Of a stretch of DNA of 64,000 bases, positions 33,904-42,084 are shown in pieces (position 1 is the stretch's first letter; each line of letters begins with the position of its first letter). Source of the DNA: an uncultured Bacteroidota bacterium (GTDB lineage Bacteria; Bacteroidota; Bacteroidia; Chitinophagales; Chitinophagaceae); assembly GCA_903929195.1 (NCBI GenBank), contig CAIYTT010000042.1:1-64000 (forward strand), given 5' to 3'. A program made the translations under genes and the position numbers. The notes below the pieces were generated by a model. It had not been told where the DNA came from. It worked only from the letters and a program-made list of their open reading frames with translations, and did not search any database.

Positions 33904-36578
33904 TTTTTAAATTTTAAAATAAATTCAACACCTTGTTTAAGCTTGTTGTTGACTGAAATTTCTCCTCCCATTTTTTCAATTACTTCTTTTGTGTGATATA
34001 GACCTAAGCCTGACCCATTGGTCGTAGTAAATCTCGGGTCAAAAATTCTTTGTAAATACTTATCTTCTATTCCCTTACCATCATCCAAAATATGCAAAAT
34101 AATTTCTGATGTACTAATACTTTCCCAACTAATGTTGACATTTTTTGCATTTGCTTTTAATGAATTATTTAAAATGTTATCCAAAATAATAATTAATTCA
34201 ATTGGTCTAAAAGAACAATCAAAAATAATATTTTGAGGGGTAGTTGCAGTCATTCTTAAATTTTGATTATTCATAATAAAATGACTATATTCCTGATAGA
34301 CATTTAGAACATATTCATTTACAAACTTAATCAAATCTGCATGTATTTTGGTAACAGTAGTGTCGAACTGTGCTTTTGTAACAAATCTTGATAATGTAAT
34401 TATCTTCTTGTTTTCAAAGGAAATTTTGCTGGCTAATTTTAATAATTCGTCTTTAGGTGAATCTTTGTTGATTGAATCAACTAATTGTTCAATATAAGCA
34501 GTAATATGTTGTGCTGAATGCCTGTATATATGATGTTGAATACTCAATAGGTCATCTTTCTCTGTACCTCTGTCTGCTTTAGAAAACAGTGTTTCAGATA
34601 TTTGTTGTTCTAATTCCTGCTTAAGTGCAGGTATTTCGATTTCCTTTAATCTATTTGTTTCTTTTTCTGCCTCGAATCGCCTATTCTTTTCTTCAATAAC
34701 CCTCTGTTCTGCAACTTCTTTTTGAGATTCAAGCAGTTGAATAATTTTTTTTTGTTCTTCTTTTTCTTCTTTTTCCTTCTCTAATTTTACTTTAAGTTCT
34801 TCGATAATTTGAGTCTGTCTTACAATCGTTTCTTTATAATATTGTAATTCCGTAATAGCCTTTGCAGTAGCCTCAGTTGTCGTATATTTAGAAAAATCTG
34901 CAAGCTGTTTTTCTAAATCTTTATTTTGCTCTGCTTTTTTCTGCAAAATTCTATTTAGAACATCAACATCAATTTTTTTGTTTTCAAAATCTGAAATTAA
35001 TTGTTCAAACTCTCGTTCTGAGTTCTTTTTCTCTTCATTTATTTTGTCAAGAATGAGATTTTCGTTAATATAAATCTTTATTACGGTATCTGCTTTTGCC
35101 GAAATAATTGAATGTATTGAAGCATAAATTCTTTTTCTTTTTGTTACATCATCCTCACGAAAAACTAAATCATTTTCGTTAGTCTCGCCAGATATAATCT
35201 TCTTCTCTATGTCGCTAATTTTATCCCTATCGTCTTCAGGAATACTATCCCAAGCAAGGCCATCTACAACATATTTTTCAAGTCGTTTAAATATCTTAAA
35301 AAAGTAGCCATTTTTTTGCTCAGTTAACTTTTTATAACTTTCATTTTTTATAATCCCTTCTCGACTTGATATAACCTTAAAATCGTTTTCCGAATCTAAA
35401 ATTTCAATTCTACCAACTAATTCTCTTTGACCTAAAAATCTAGCATACCCTTGCCCTTTTCTTAATTCTAAATTTAACCAATCATCACCAAATTCACCAT
35501 AGGGGGGAACACGAAAACCATTTAAAAAAACATAAATTGATCCATAATCAATGGGTCGCACACCTGTTTGTTTAGTGAAAAATGCTTTGGTGTATGGATT
35601 TAAGTAATAAAGTATGATTTTTACGTTTTTTATTTCAGGATAAAACTCGTTTTTTTCTTTTATCCAAAAAATTATTTGCCCCTTATCCTTTAATTCTGTA
35701 TATATGACTTTGCCTCCATCAATAATATTACTCTCAATACTTGTTGTTTTGAAATCTAATTTTTCAAAAATAGAATTTTCAACTTTTCCAATAAATTTTT
35801 CTTCATTTTTTTTTCTTTCATTTTCCCCTTCAAAACCCATTACATTTAAGTAAATGCCAAAATCACTTTTTTCAAATGCTTGGTTAGGATTTATTAATTT
35901 CTCTAAATATCTTTTTAAATCTATTAATTTTTTTGTGTCCCAATCAATAATAGTCCCTGTTTCATTTTTTACTGGATAAACCCATTTGCTCCTTAATTTT
36001 ATTACCTCTAAAACAACTCCTTGTTGAAATGGCGCAATTTTATATTCAAATAATTCATTCTCATTTAAAATGTCATACTTTATGGCGATAGATTGTATTT
36101 CTTTATCTTTATCATTTTCAATTTCAAAAGCTTTCCAATCAATGAAAATTTTTATATAGTTTTCGCTATTTTTCTGTTTTGTATAAAGGTTTAAAAACTC
36201 CCCCAATCTATCACAAGAAAATCTTCCAACTCCTTTTGCACCGGCCATCATTCTATTGTGCTGCCTCGTATTATTTTTTTTTTCTGAGTAGGCAATATTT
36301 AGCCATTTATCTTTGATGTCAACAAGACTCATCCCGACACCATCATCTTTAATAATTAATCTTGAAGTAAAATCAGTAAAATTATTATTGTTTGTAAGAT
36401 TGTTATCATCTGAATTTTTAAGATTGACAAATGTGATATCTACTTTTTTAGCGTCAGCATCAAATGAGTTTTTTACTAGTTCTAATATAGCAATATTATC
36501 ATCATTGATAAGATCTTTACCAATGATGCTTTTAAGTTGAACATTTGTTTTGAAGTGTAAATCTATATTAGTATCCAT
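33900..36578 (-). CDS. Dual GHKL ATPase: MORC/Hsp90-like plus histidine-kinase module
   Basis: 892 residues from the ATG at 36578, chosen because it overlaps the methyltransferase stop by one base (TGATG); an upstream ATG at 36611 would lie inside that gene. N-terminal GHKL ATPase: ELVKNSFDAD (33-42, Mg-binding Asn37), KDDGVGM (77-83), GAKGVGRF (113-120). Residues about 510-665 are a long charged coiled coil. A DHp-like helix follows (SIQHHIYRHSAQH, 679-691, candidate phospho-His), then a second GHKL domain with ILDNILNNSLK (798-808), DDGKGI (832-837), IFDPRFTT (845-852) and GSGLGL (855-860). Probably senses DNA or invader state and signals to the receiver protein. Cytoplasmic, no membrane helix. 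Confidence 0.9.
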   Translation of the reverse strand: MDTNIDLHFKTNVQLKSIIGKDLINDDNIAILELVKNSFDADAKKVDITFVNLKNSDDNNLTNNNNFTDFTSRLIIKDDGVGMSLVDIKDKWLNIAYSEKKNNTRQHNRMMAGAKGVGRFSCDRLGEFLNLYTKQKNSENYIKIFIDWKAFEIENDKDKEIQSIAIKYDILNENELFEYKIAPFQQGVVLEVIKLRSKWVYPVKNETGTIIDWDTKKLIDLKRYLEKLINPNQAFEKSDFGIYLNVMGFEGENERKKNEEKFIGKVENSIFEKLDFKTTSIESNIIDGGKVIYTELKDKGQIIFWIKEKNEFYPEIKNVKIILYYLNPYTKAFFTKQTGVRPIDYGSIYVFLNGFRVPPYGEFGDDWLNLELRKGQGYARFLGQRELVGRIEILDSENDFKVISSREGIIKNESYKKLTEQKNGYFFKIFKRLEKYVVDGLAWDSIPEDDRDKISDIEKKIISGETNENDLVFREDDVTKRKRIYASIHSIISAKADTVIKIYINENLILDKINEEKKNSEREFEQLISDFENKKIDVDVLNRILQKKAEQNKDLEKQLADFSKYTTTEATAKAITELQYYKETIVRQTQIIEELKVKLEKEKEEKEEQKKIIQLLESQKEVAEQRVIEEKNRRFEAEKETNRLKEIEIPALKQELEQQISETLFSKADRGTEKDDLLSIQHHIYRHSAQHITAYIEQLVDSINKDSPKDELLKLASKISFENKKIITLSRFVTKAQFDTTVTKIHADLIKFVNEYVLNVYQEYSHFIMNNQNLRMTATTPQNIIFDCSFRPIELIIILDNILNNSLKANAKNVNISWESISTSEIILHILDDGKGIEDKYLQRIFDPRFTTTNGSGLGLYHTKEVIEKMGGEISVNNKLKQGVEFILKFKK

Positions 36579-37798
36579 CAATTTACCATTTCTTTTAAAA
36601 CTATACCACATTGTTCCCCAAATAATGGTGGTATGGCATTGCCTATTTGTGAATACCTCGGCACTTCTTTTGTTCTTAATTTCCCTCCTGTAGTATATTT
36701 CCCCTGAAACTCATACCAGTCAGGGAAACTTTGTATCCTTGCATATTCCCGTACTGTTAAAATCCTCGGTTCGCTGTAGTGAATATAATCATCGGGTAGA
36801 GTAGTAATTGTTGGGCTTTTTTGTACCCCGTCCAAAGGAATTACAGTATGTTTTTTTATATTATACCTCTGCCTGAGGTCTTTAGAAACGTCTTTGTTTT
36901 TTCTGCCGCTATCACTAATTATTGCCAGAAATTTTTCTATAATATCCGGTCTGTGTTTCGGGAATCTATGGCTGTCGGCAATTTCTTTGTCCACCCCCTT
37001 TCGCATAAATACCTGATAAGGGCTATTCTGTTTTGAATACGTACCTGCCTGATAGCTTTTTGTATCCGGTGATTCGCGTAACTCGTTTTCTTTCAATAGG
37101 TCGGATATCGCATCCTGCAAATTGCTGTCAATACTTAAATTCTTTTCATTCAGGAAAGAACAAGTATTAGCTTTAATCGTATAGAAGAAATTGGCTACCA
37201 GTTCTTCTGATGCTTTTGGAATATCTTTCCTTACACCCACCAGAATAAACCTCGTTCTTTTCTGCGGGATACCGTATTCTCCAAAATTAATCAATTCTCC
37301 TTTTACATAATAACCAGAATCTTCAAGCGATTTTTGAACAAATAACGAATATTCCTTGCCTTTATCTCTGTTTTTTTTAAATTCCAACGTAAAACCCTTT
37401 ACATTCTCAAAAAAAAGAATTTTGGGCTTTACTATTTCTATAAAATCAATGTAAGATTTAATAAGGTTATTTCTGTGGTCGTTTTCATTGCGTCTGCCAG
37501 CCATTGAAAACCCTTGACAAGGTGGGCCTCCAGCTACAAGATCTACTTTACCTTGTAAATCTTTTAATTGTTCTTTATGTTTTTCAATTACTGCTTCAAT
37601 CTCTAAATGGCCGGGTTCACCTAACCATTTTGGCCAATTAAAATGACTTTTCTTATCAATTAAATTATGTTTTAGTGTTTTAAAAGCATCAGGGCTTTTT
37701 TCTATGGCAAATAACCCTTTCCACCCTGCATTATACAGACCGAGCGACAATCCACCACATCCTGCAAATAAGTCAATATAAGTCGGGTTTTTGTTCAT
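36578..37798 (-). CDS. C5-cytosine DNA methyltransferase
   Basis: 406 residues with all main m5C motifs: I DLFAGCGGLSLG (9-20), IV GGPPCQGFS with catalytic Cys94, VI ENV (131-133), VIII QKRTR (179-183), and X RYSQIGNAIPP (381-391). The target-recognition region spans about 190-340. It transfers a methyl group from SAM to carbon 5 of cytosine in a short DNA target that cannot be read from sequence. It is the first gene of a three-gene operon, and no restriction endonuclease gene adjoins it. Large palindromes lie directly upstream of its start. Confidence 0.95.
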   Translation of the reverse strand: MNKNPTYIDLFAGCGGLSLGLYNAGWKGLFAIEKSPDAFKTLKHNLIDKKSHFNWPKWLGEPGHLEIEAVIEKHKEQLKDLQGKVDLVAGGPPCQGFSMAGRRNENDHRNNLIKSYIDFIEIVKPKILFFENVKGFTLEFKKNRDKGKEYSLFVQKSLEDSGYYVKGELINFGEYGIPQKRTRFILVGVRKDIPKASEELVANFFYTIKANTCSFLNEKNLSIDSNLQDAISDLLKENELRESPDTKSYQAGTYSKQNSPYQVFMRKGVDKEIADSHRFPKHRPDIIEKFLAIISDSGRKNKDVSKDLRQRYNIKKHTVIPLDGVQKSPTITTLPDDYIHYSEPRILTVREYARIQSFPDWYEFQGKYTTGGKLRTKEVPRYSQIGNAIPPLFGEQCGIVLKEMVN

Positions 37799-37820
37799 AT
37801 ACTATAGCAAAAGAATAGCA

Positions 37821-37868
37821 AATATAATATTATTAATTTGTTTTTAAAACAATTAATAATATTATATA
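37821..37868. promoter_or_regulatory. Near-perfect ~48-bp AT palindrome upstream of the methyltransferase
   Basis: The left arm at 37821-37844 (AATATAATATTATTAATTTG, then TTTT) and the right arm at 37846-37868 are reverse complements except for one bulged A and the outermost bases, with T37845 at the centre. It lies 23 bases before the methyltransferase ATG, where a promoter operator would sit. In RNA it would fold into a long hairpin, but the minus-strand leader has no T tail, so an operator is favoured over a terminator. Confidence 0.55.
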
Positions 37869-37884
37869 CTATACATTATAGTAT
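37866..37884. promoter_or_regulatory. ATACTATA inverted repeat upstream of the methyltransferase
   Basis: ATACTATA at 37866-37873 and TATAGTAT at 37877-37884 are exact complements around CAT. The same octamer recurs at 37799-37806 next to the start codon, giving three half-sites around the promoter. This is compatible with control by a DNA-binding protein such as the methyltransferase itself. Confidence 0.45.
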
Positions 37885-38096
37885 TACTCAAGAAAACTAA
37901 AATATTCAATTAAATATTCAATAATTATATAAAATAAATATAAAAATCGAAACTGTGGTCTAATTTTCACCAATTTATTCATGAATAATAGCTGAGCCAC
38001 GCCTTTGAGAAGTATCATCCCTATTAGAAAAAGGGCAGCATGCATGTCAAAAATATAATCCTCTAAAAAGCGGAATGACGGGCTTTTTTTTAGCAT
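37884..38096 (-). CDS. Doubtful small membrane-protein frame
   Basis: 70 codons, highly hydrophobic, with two possible membrane helices (HAALFLIGMILLKGVAQLLF and FLYLFYIIIEYLIEYF). I recognise no family. It is upstream of and on the same strand as the methyltransferase operon, so a small membrane accessory or toxin is possible, but length and composition are also what AT-rich spacer gives by chance. Confidence 0.2.
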   Translation of the reverse strand: MLKKSPSFRFLEDYIFDMHAALFLIGMILLKGVAQLLFMNKLVKIRPQFRFLYLFYIIIEYLIEYFSFLE

Positions 38097-38147
38097 TCAC
38101 TAAAAAACCACCAATTTTTTAGACCAACAAAATGCATAGAATGTGAT

Positions 38148-39605
38148 TTACAACTCAATACATACATTTTTGGGTTCTGTAAAAAAGCGTAATGCGTCCC
38201 AGCCACCTTCGCGACCTACACCTGAGTTTTTAAAGCCACCGAAAGGAGTGCGTAAATCCCGTATTAGCCAACAATTTATCCAGATAATACCACTTTGCAC
38301 GGTTGCGGCTATTCTGTTTGCTTTTGTTATGTCTTGCGTCCATATGGTAGCCGATAAGCCATAATCGCTGTAATTGGCAAGCATCAAGGCTTCTTCTTCG
38401 TTTACAAAAGATTGTAAGGTAACTACCGGTCCAAATATCTCTTCTATATTGGTTCTACAGTCGGGTCCCAAACCTTCAATTATGGTAGGTTCAATAAAAT
38501 ATCCGTTTTCGCACCTGCCTGTAAGCTGTATTGCTTTACCACCTAATAGAATTTTACCGCCTTCTTGTTTCGCAAGTTCTATACACGCTAAAATTTTTTC
38601 GTAATGTAGTTTACTTACCACCGCACCTTGTTTGCTATTATCGTCTAACGGGTCGCCAACAGTCAGTTTTTTTGCACGGGCTATAAATTCGTTTTTAAAT
38701 TTCTCGTATATGCTTTCTTCAATTAGTATTCTGGAACCACAAAGGCATATTTGCCCTTGGTTACTAAAAGAAGATTGTAGTGTGGTACGCATCATTTTAT
38801 CCCAGTCGCAATCTGCAAATATAATATTGGGGTTTTTGCCACCTAATTCTAAAGACATCTTTTTAAACATAGGTGCAGCAACAGCAGCAATTTCTTTGCC
38901 TGCTCTGGTGCTACCTGTAAAAGAGATGGCTTTTATATCTTTATGGCTCACTATTACCGACCCACAATTTTGCCCTGTACCATGTACTATATTCAATACG
39001 CCTGCCGGCAAGCCTGCTTCGCGGCATATATGGCTTAACAGATAAGCCGTAGCAGGTGTTACTTCACTTGGTTTTGCTATTACACAATTACCGGCTGCCA
39101 ATGCAGGGGCAATTTTCCAAGTAAATAAATAAAGTGGCAAATTCCATGGCGAAATGCAACCTACTACCCCAATAGGTTGGCGTAGAGTATAGTTTATTGC
39201 TTTGTCTTCCATGTTATGGGCTTCGGTGCTGAAGTGCATAATACCGGTAGCAAAAAAGCGAAAATTGGCAGATGCTCTTGGTATATCTACCCTGCTACTT
39301 AGCCATAAAGGTTTGCCATTATCATTGGTTTCTGCAATAGCCAAAGCATCCATATTTGCATCTATAAGCTCGGCAATCTTATTCAGTATTTTAAAACGGT
39401 CTTCAAGAGTAGTAGTACTCCATAACGGAAACGCTGCTTTGGCAGCTCCTATTGCTTCTAATACATCTTTTGTGTTGCTGTCCGGTATTTGGCAATAGAC
39501 TTCGCCTGTGGCAGGGTTTATATTATCCAAATAATTTCCATCTATGGGTGCTTGCAGGCTGCCACCAATATAATTAGCTAATTTTGCCGGTATAGATAAA
39601 TTCAT
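38148..39605 (-). CDS. Aldehyde dehydrogenase, 2-aminomuconate/ALDH8-like
   Basis: 485 residues. The NAD-binding FTGSTRAGKEIA, the general base Glu in SLELGGKNPN, the catalytic Cys in QGQICLCGSRI and the structural EEIFGPVVTL are intact. The GQICLCGSRI context is typical of the ALDH8/2-hydroxymuconic or 2-aminomuconic semialdehyde dehydrogenase branch used in tryptophan (kynurenine) breakdown in Bacteroidota. The precise substrate is inferred; no other kynurenine genes are in the window. GC content is visibly higher than in its neighbours. Confidence 0.92.
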   Translation of the reverse strand: MNLSIPAKLANYIGGSLQAPIDGNYLDNINPATGEVYCQIPDSNTKDVLEAIGAAKAAFPLWSTTTLEDRFKILNKIAELIDANMDALAIAETNDNGKPLWLSSRVDIPRASANFRFFATGIMHFSTEAHNMEDKAINYTLRQPIGVVGCISPWNLPLYLFTWKIAPALAAGNCVIAKPSEVTPATAYLLSHICREAGLPAGVLNIVHGTGQNCGSVIVSHKDIKAISFTGSTRAGKEIAAVAAPMFKKMSLELGGKNPNIIFADCDWDKMMRTTLQSSFSNQGQICLCGSRILIEESIYEKFKNEFIARAKKLTVGDPLDDNSKQGAVVSKLHYEKILACIELAKQEGGKILLGGKAIQLTGRCENGYFIEPTIIEGLGPDCRTNIEEIFGPVVTLQSFVNEEEALMLANYSDYGLSATIWTQDITKANRIAATVQSGIIWINCWLIRDLRTPFGGFKNSGVGREGGWDALRFFTEPKNVCIEL

Positions 39606-39653
39606 ACGTTAGATATTGAATAAGTAAAGGTAACAAAATAAGATGCAGCAATA

Positions 39654-40529
39654 TTACAGTATATTCAATACTAATTCTTTTGCTTTTTCAAGTTCATCTT
39701 TCATGTTAATTACAATTTGTTGTATTTCTGCATGATTCGCTTTAGAGCCTAATGTATTCACCTCTCTACCTATTTCTTGTAAAATAAAATTTAGTTTTCT
39801 GCCAATTGCATTATCATTTACAATAATAGATTCATGAAAATAGTGGCAATGTTGTTTTAATCGTGTTTTTTCTTCGGTAAAATCTAACCTTTCTAAATAG
39901 TAAATCATTTCTTGCTCAAATCTATTGGCGTCAACTTTGTCTTTGCCTACCATATCTGCAAGCCATTGTCCAAGCTTTGTTCTTATTCGTTCCATTCGTT
40001 CGCCCTCCAGCAATATTACTTTTTCCATATATTGCTCTATGTTGGTTATGCGTAATGTAATATCTTTAAGCATTGCAGAACCTTCTTGCAAGCGATGTTC
40101 CATAAGCTGAGCAGCAGCAATATTTATAATTTTTTTTATGCTTTCCCAGTCTTCTTCGCTTACCATATCTTGGTCCGGTGCCACAACTTCGGGCATACGC
40201 ATTAAAGTAGAAATAACATTATCTTGCGTTATTCCTATTTTATCGGCTATTTGTTTCATGCCTTCATAATAAAAAAGAGCTAAGTCTGTATTTACAACCA
40301 TTGGCTTACCCGAACCTTGTTGTTTTACAATAACTGTAAGGTCAATATTGCCTCTAAGCAATACCCCGTTTAGTATATTTCTTATATCTAATTCATAAGA
40401 ACGTAAAATTGGAGGCAATTTTGTCATTACTTCAAATTGCTTACCATTAAGTGCTTTTAATTCTACTATTACCAGACGACCATTTACCATGCTTTCTGCC
40501 CGTCCAAAACCTGTCATTGAATACAACAT
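39654..40529 (-). CDS. yicC: YicC family endoribonuclease
   Basis: 291 residues. It begins MLYSMTGFGRAESMVNGRLV and ends with the DUF1732 block GREVNTLGSKANHAEIQQIV, then KDELEKAKELVLNI, which is the full YicC layout. Family members are endoribonucleases implicated in RNA turnover in stationary phase. It reads away from the EnvC-like pair. In many genomes the yicC gene is followed by gmk, but here the aldehyde dehydrogenase follows. Confidence 0.94.
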   Translation of the reverse strand: MLYSMTGFGRAESMVNGRLVIVELKALNGKQFEVMTKLPPILRSYELDIRNILNGVLLRGNIDLTVIVKQQGSGKPMVVNTDLALFYYEGMKQIADKIGITQDNVISTLMRMPEVVAPDQDMVSEEDWESIKKIINIAAAQLMEHRLQEGSAMLKDITLRITNIEQYMEKVILLEGERMERIRTKLGQWLADMVGKDKVDANRFEQEMIYYLERLDFTEEKTRLKQHCHYFHESIIVNDNAIGRKLNFILQEIGREVNTLGSKANHAEIQQIVINMKDELEKAKELVLNIL

Positions 40530-40685
40530 AATTTACCATTTAGATAATTAATAACAAACGTAAGACATTATACATAACTTATTGTTTGTTTTTATAGAAA
40601 ATAGTTGTAAAATCGTGATAAAAAATAATTATTAGGCAAAAGAAGGCTTGAAATGAATTATTTTTGGCAATTATTAAGAATTTTC

Positions 40686-42071
40686 ATGCGATTAATCTCT
40701 CTGTTTTTATTTCTTATTGTATCTTTTACTCTACAGGCGCAACAACCTGCGGTAAAGGCAGAGAATTTGCCATCACGGTCTCAATTAGAAGAAAATAGAA
40801 AAGAGATATTAAAGGCTATTGCCGAAACACAAAAAGAACTGGATGCAATAAAACAAGATAAAAATGCAAGTTTAAGCCAATTAAGTGCATTACAACAAAA
40901 ACTGGCTAATAGACAGCGACTTATAACCAATATAAACCAAGAAATAAGTAATATAGATAATTCCATACAAATTTCATCTATTGAAGTTGGCAACCTTAAA
41001 GGTTTATTAGAACAATATAGAATTAGATATGCACAATCTATACGTTATGCCTACGAAAGTAGAAGTAGTTATGATATGATGGCTTTCCTTTTCTCGTCTT
41101 ACGATTTTAATGATGCTGTAAGAAGAATGAAATACCTCCAAAAATTCAGAGATTTCAGAAAACAACAAGTAGAATTAATAAGGCAAACACAAACCAAGCT
41201 ACAAGATAAAATTGGTGCTTTAAATGTTGAGAAAACTCAAAAAGATGAGTTATTAAATTCCCAAATACAACAGAAACAAGTATTGGTAAAAGAAACAGAT
41301 GAAACAAACCAGGTGGTTACCAAGCTGAAAGGTAAAGAGGGCGAGTTGATGAAAGAAATAGAAAAGAAAAGAATTGTAGCCAATAGAATTAATGAAGCTA
41401 TTAAATTGGTTATAGAACGAGAAATGCAACTTGCCCGCGAAAAAGCAGAGGCAGAGGAGAAGAAAAGACTGGCAGCCGCTGCTAAGGCAAACCCTAATGT
41501 AAAAGAACCTGTAAAAACACCGGGTAAAAATCCGGCTGAGGTAGTAAATCCGACAAAAACACCGGTAACTAAAACACCAAAGCCTGCAAAAACGGAAACA
41601 GAACAACCTTTGTTGCTTACGCCATCAGATTTAGCATTGTCTAATAATTTTGAAGGGAATAAAGGAAAACTGTATTGGCCGGTTGAAAAAGGATTTATAT
41701 CAGACCATTTTGGTACACACCCACACCCATTGGCAGAAAAAGTAATGATTGACAACCCCGGTATCGATATACGTACAGCCGACAATGCAACCGTAAGAGC
41801 CGTATTTGAAGGTACTGTAAGCAGTGTATTTTCTACCGTGGGCAGTAATCAAGTAGTTATTGTGCAACATGGAAATTATTTTACGGTTTATAATGGATTA
41901 GCTACTGTAAACGTAAAAAAAGACCAGCATGTATCTACCAAAGAAGTAATAGGTATAGTTGCCGCAAATGATGAAGGTGTGCCTACCATTAATTTCCAGA
42001 TATGGAAGGCAGGAACTAAAAAGTCTCAAATAAAATTAAATCCCGAGCAGTGGGTAAGCAAAATAAAGTGA
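40686..42071 (+). CDS. EnvC-like murein hydrolase activator, copy 1
   Basis: 461 residues from the ATG at 40686, which starts a clear signal peptide (MRLISLFLFLIVSFTLQAQ); an ATG at 40653 would add 11 residues. Long coiled coil over about residues 35-270, then a Pro/Lys/Thr linker, then a LytM/M23 domain (GFISDHFGTHPH onward). The M23 catalytic ligands are gone: NPGIDI replaces HxGxDI, and YNGL and INFQIW replace the later histidines. This matches E. coli EnvC, a non-enzymatic activator of cell-division amidases. Tandem with a second copy 13 bp downstream. Confidence 0.88.
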   Translation: MRLISLFLFLIVSFTLQAQQPAVKAENLPSRSQLEENRKEILKAIAETQKELDAIKQDKNASLSQLSALQQKLANRQRLITNINQEISNIDNSIQISSIEVGNLKGLLEQYRIRYAQSIRYAYESRSSYDMMAFLFSSYDFNDAVRRMKYLQKFRDFRKQQVELIRQTQTKLQDKIGALNVEKTQKDELLNSQIQQKQVLVKETDETNQVVTKLKGKEGELMKEIEKKRIVANRINEAIKLVIEREMQLAREKAEAEEKKRLAAAAKANPNVKEPVKTPGKNPAEVVNPTKTPVTKTPKPAKTETEQPLLLTPSDLALSNNFEGNKGKLYWPVEKGFISDHFGTHPHPLAEKVMIDNPGIDIRTADNATVRAVFEGTVSSVFSTVGSNQVVIVQHGNYFTVYNGLATVNVKKDQHVSTKEVIGIVAANDEGVPTINFQIWKAGTKKSQIKLNPEQWVSKIK

Positions 42072-42084
42072 TTTTATTAAATAT

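Larger units (their letters stand above)
37799..38147. other. Gene-poor spacer upstream of the methyltransferase operon
   Basis: A 349-bp region between the ALDH stop and the methyltransferase start, both genes on the minus strand. The half nearest the methyltransferase (37799-37884) holds two palindromes, listed separately. The other half holds only a doubtful 70-codon frame. No terminator with a convincing T tail is visible behind the ALDH gene. Confidence 0.6.

Noticed and set aside
36578-37798. A classical type II restriction-modification system
   Set aside because: No endonuclease-like gene lies on either side; the overlapping partners are a GHKL protein and a receiver protein.
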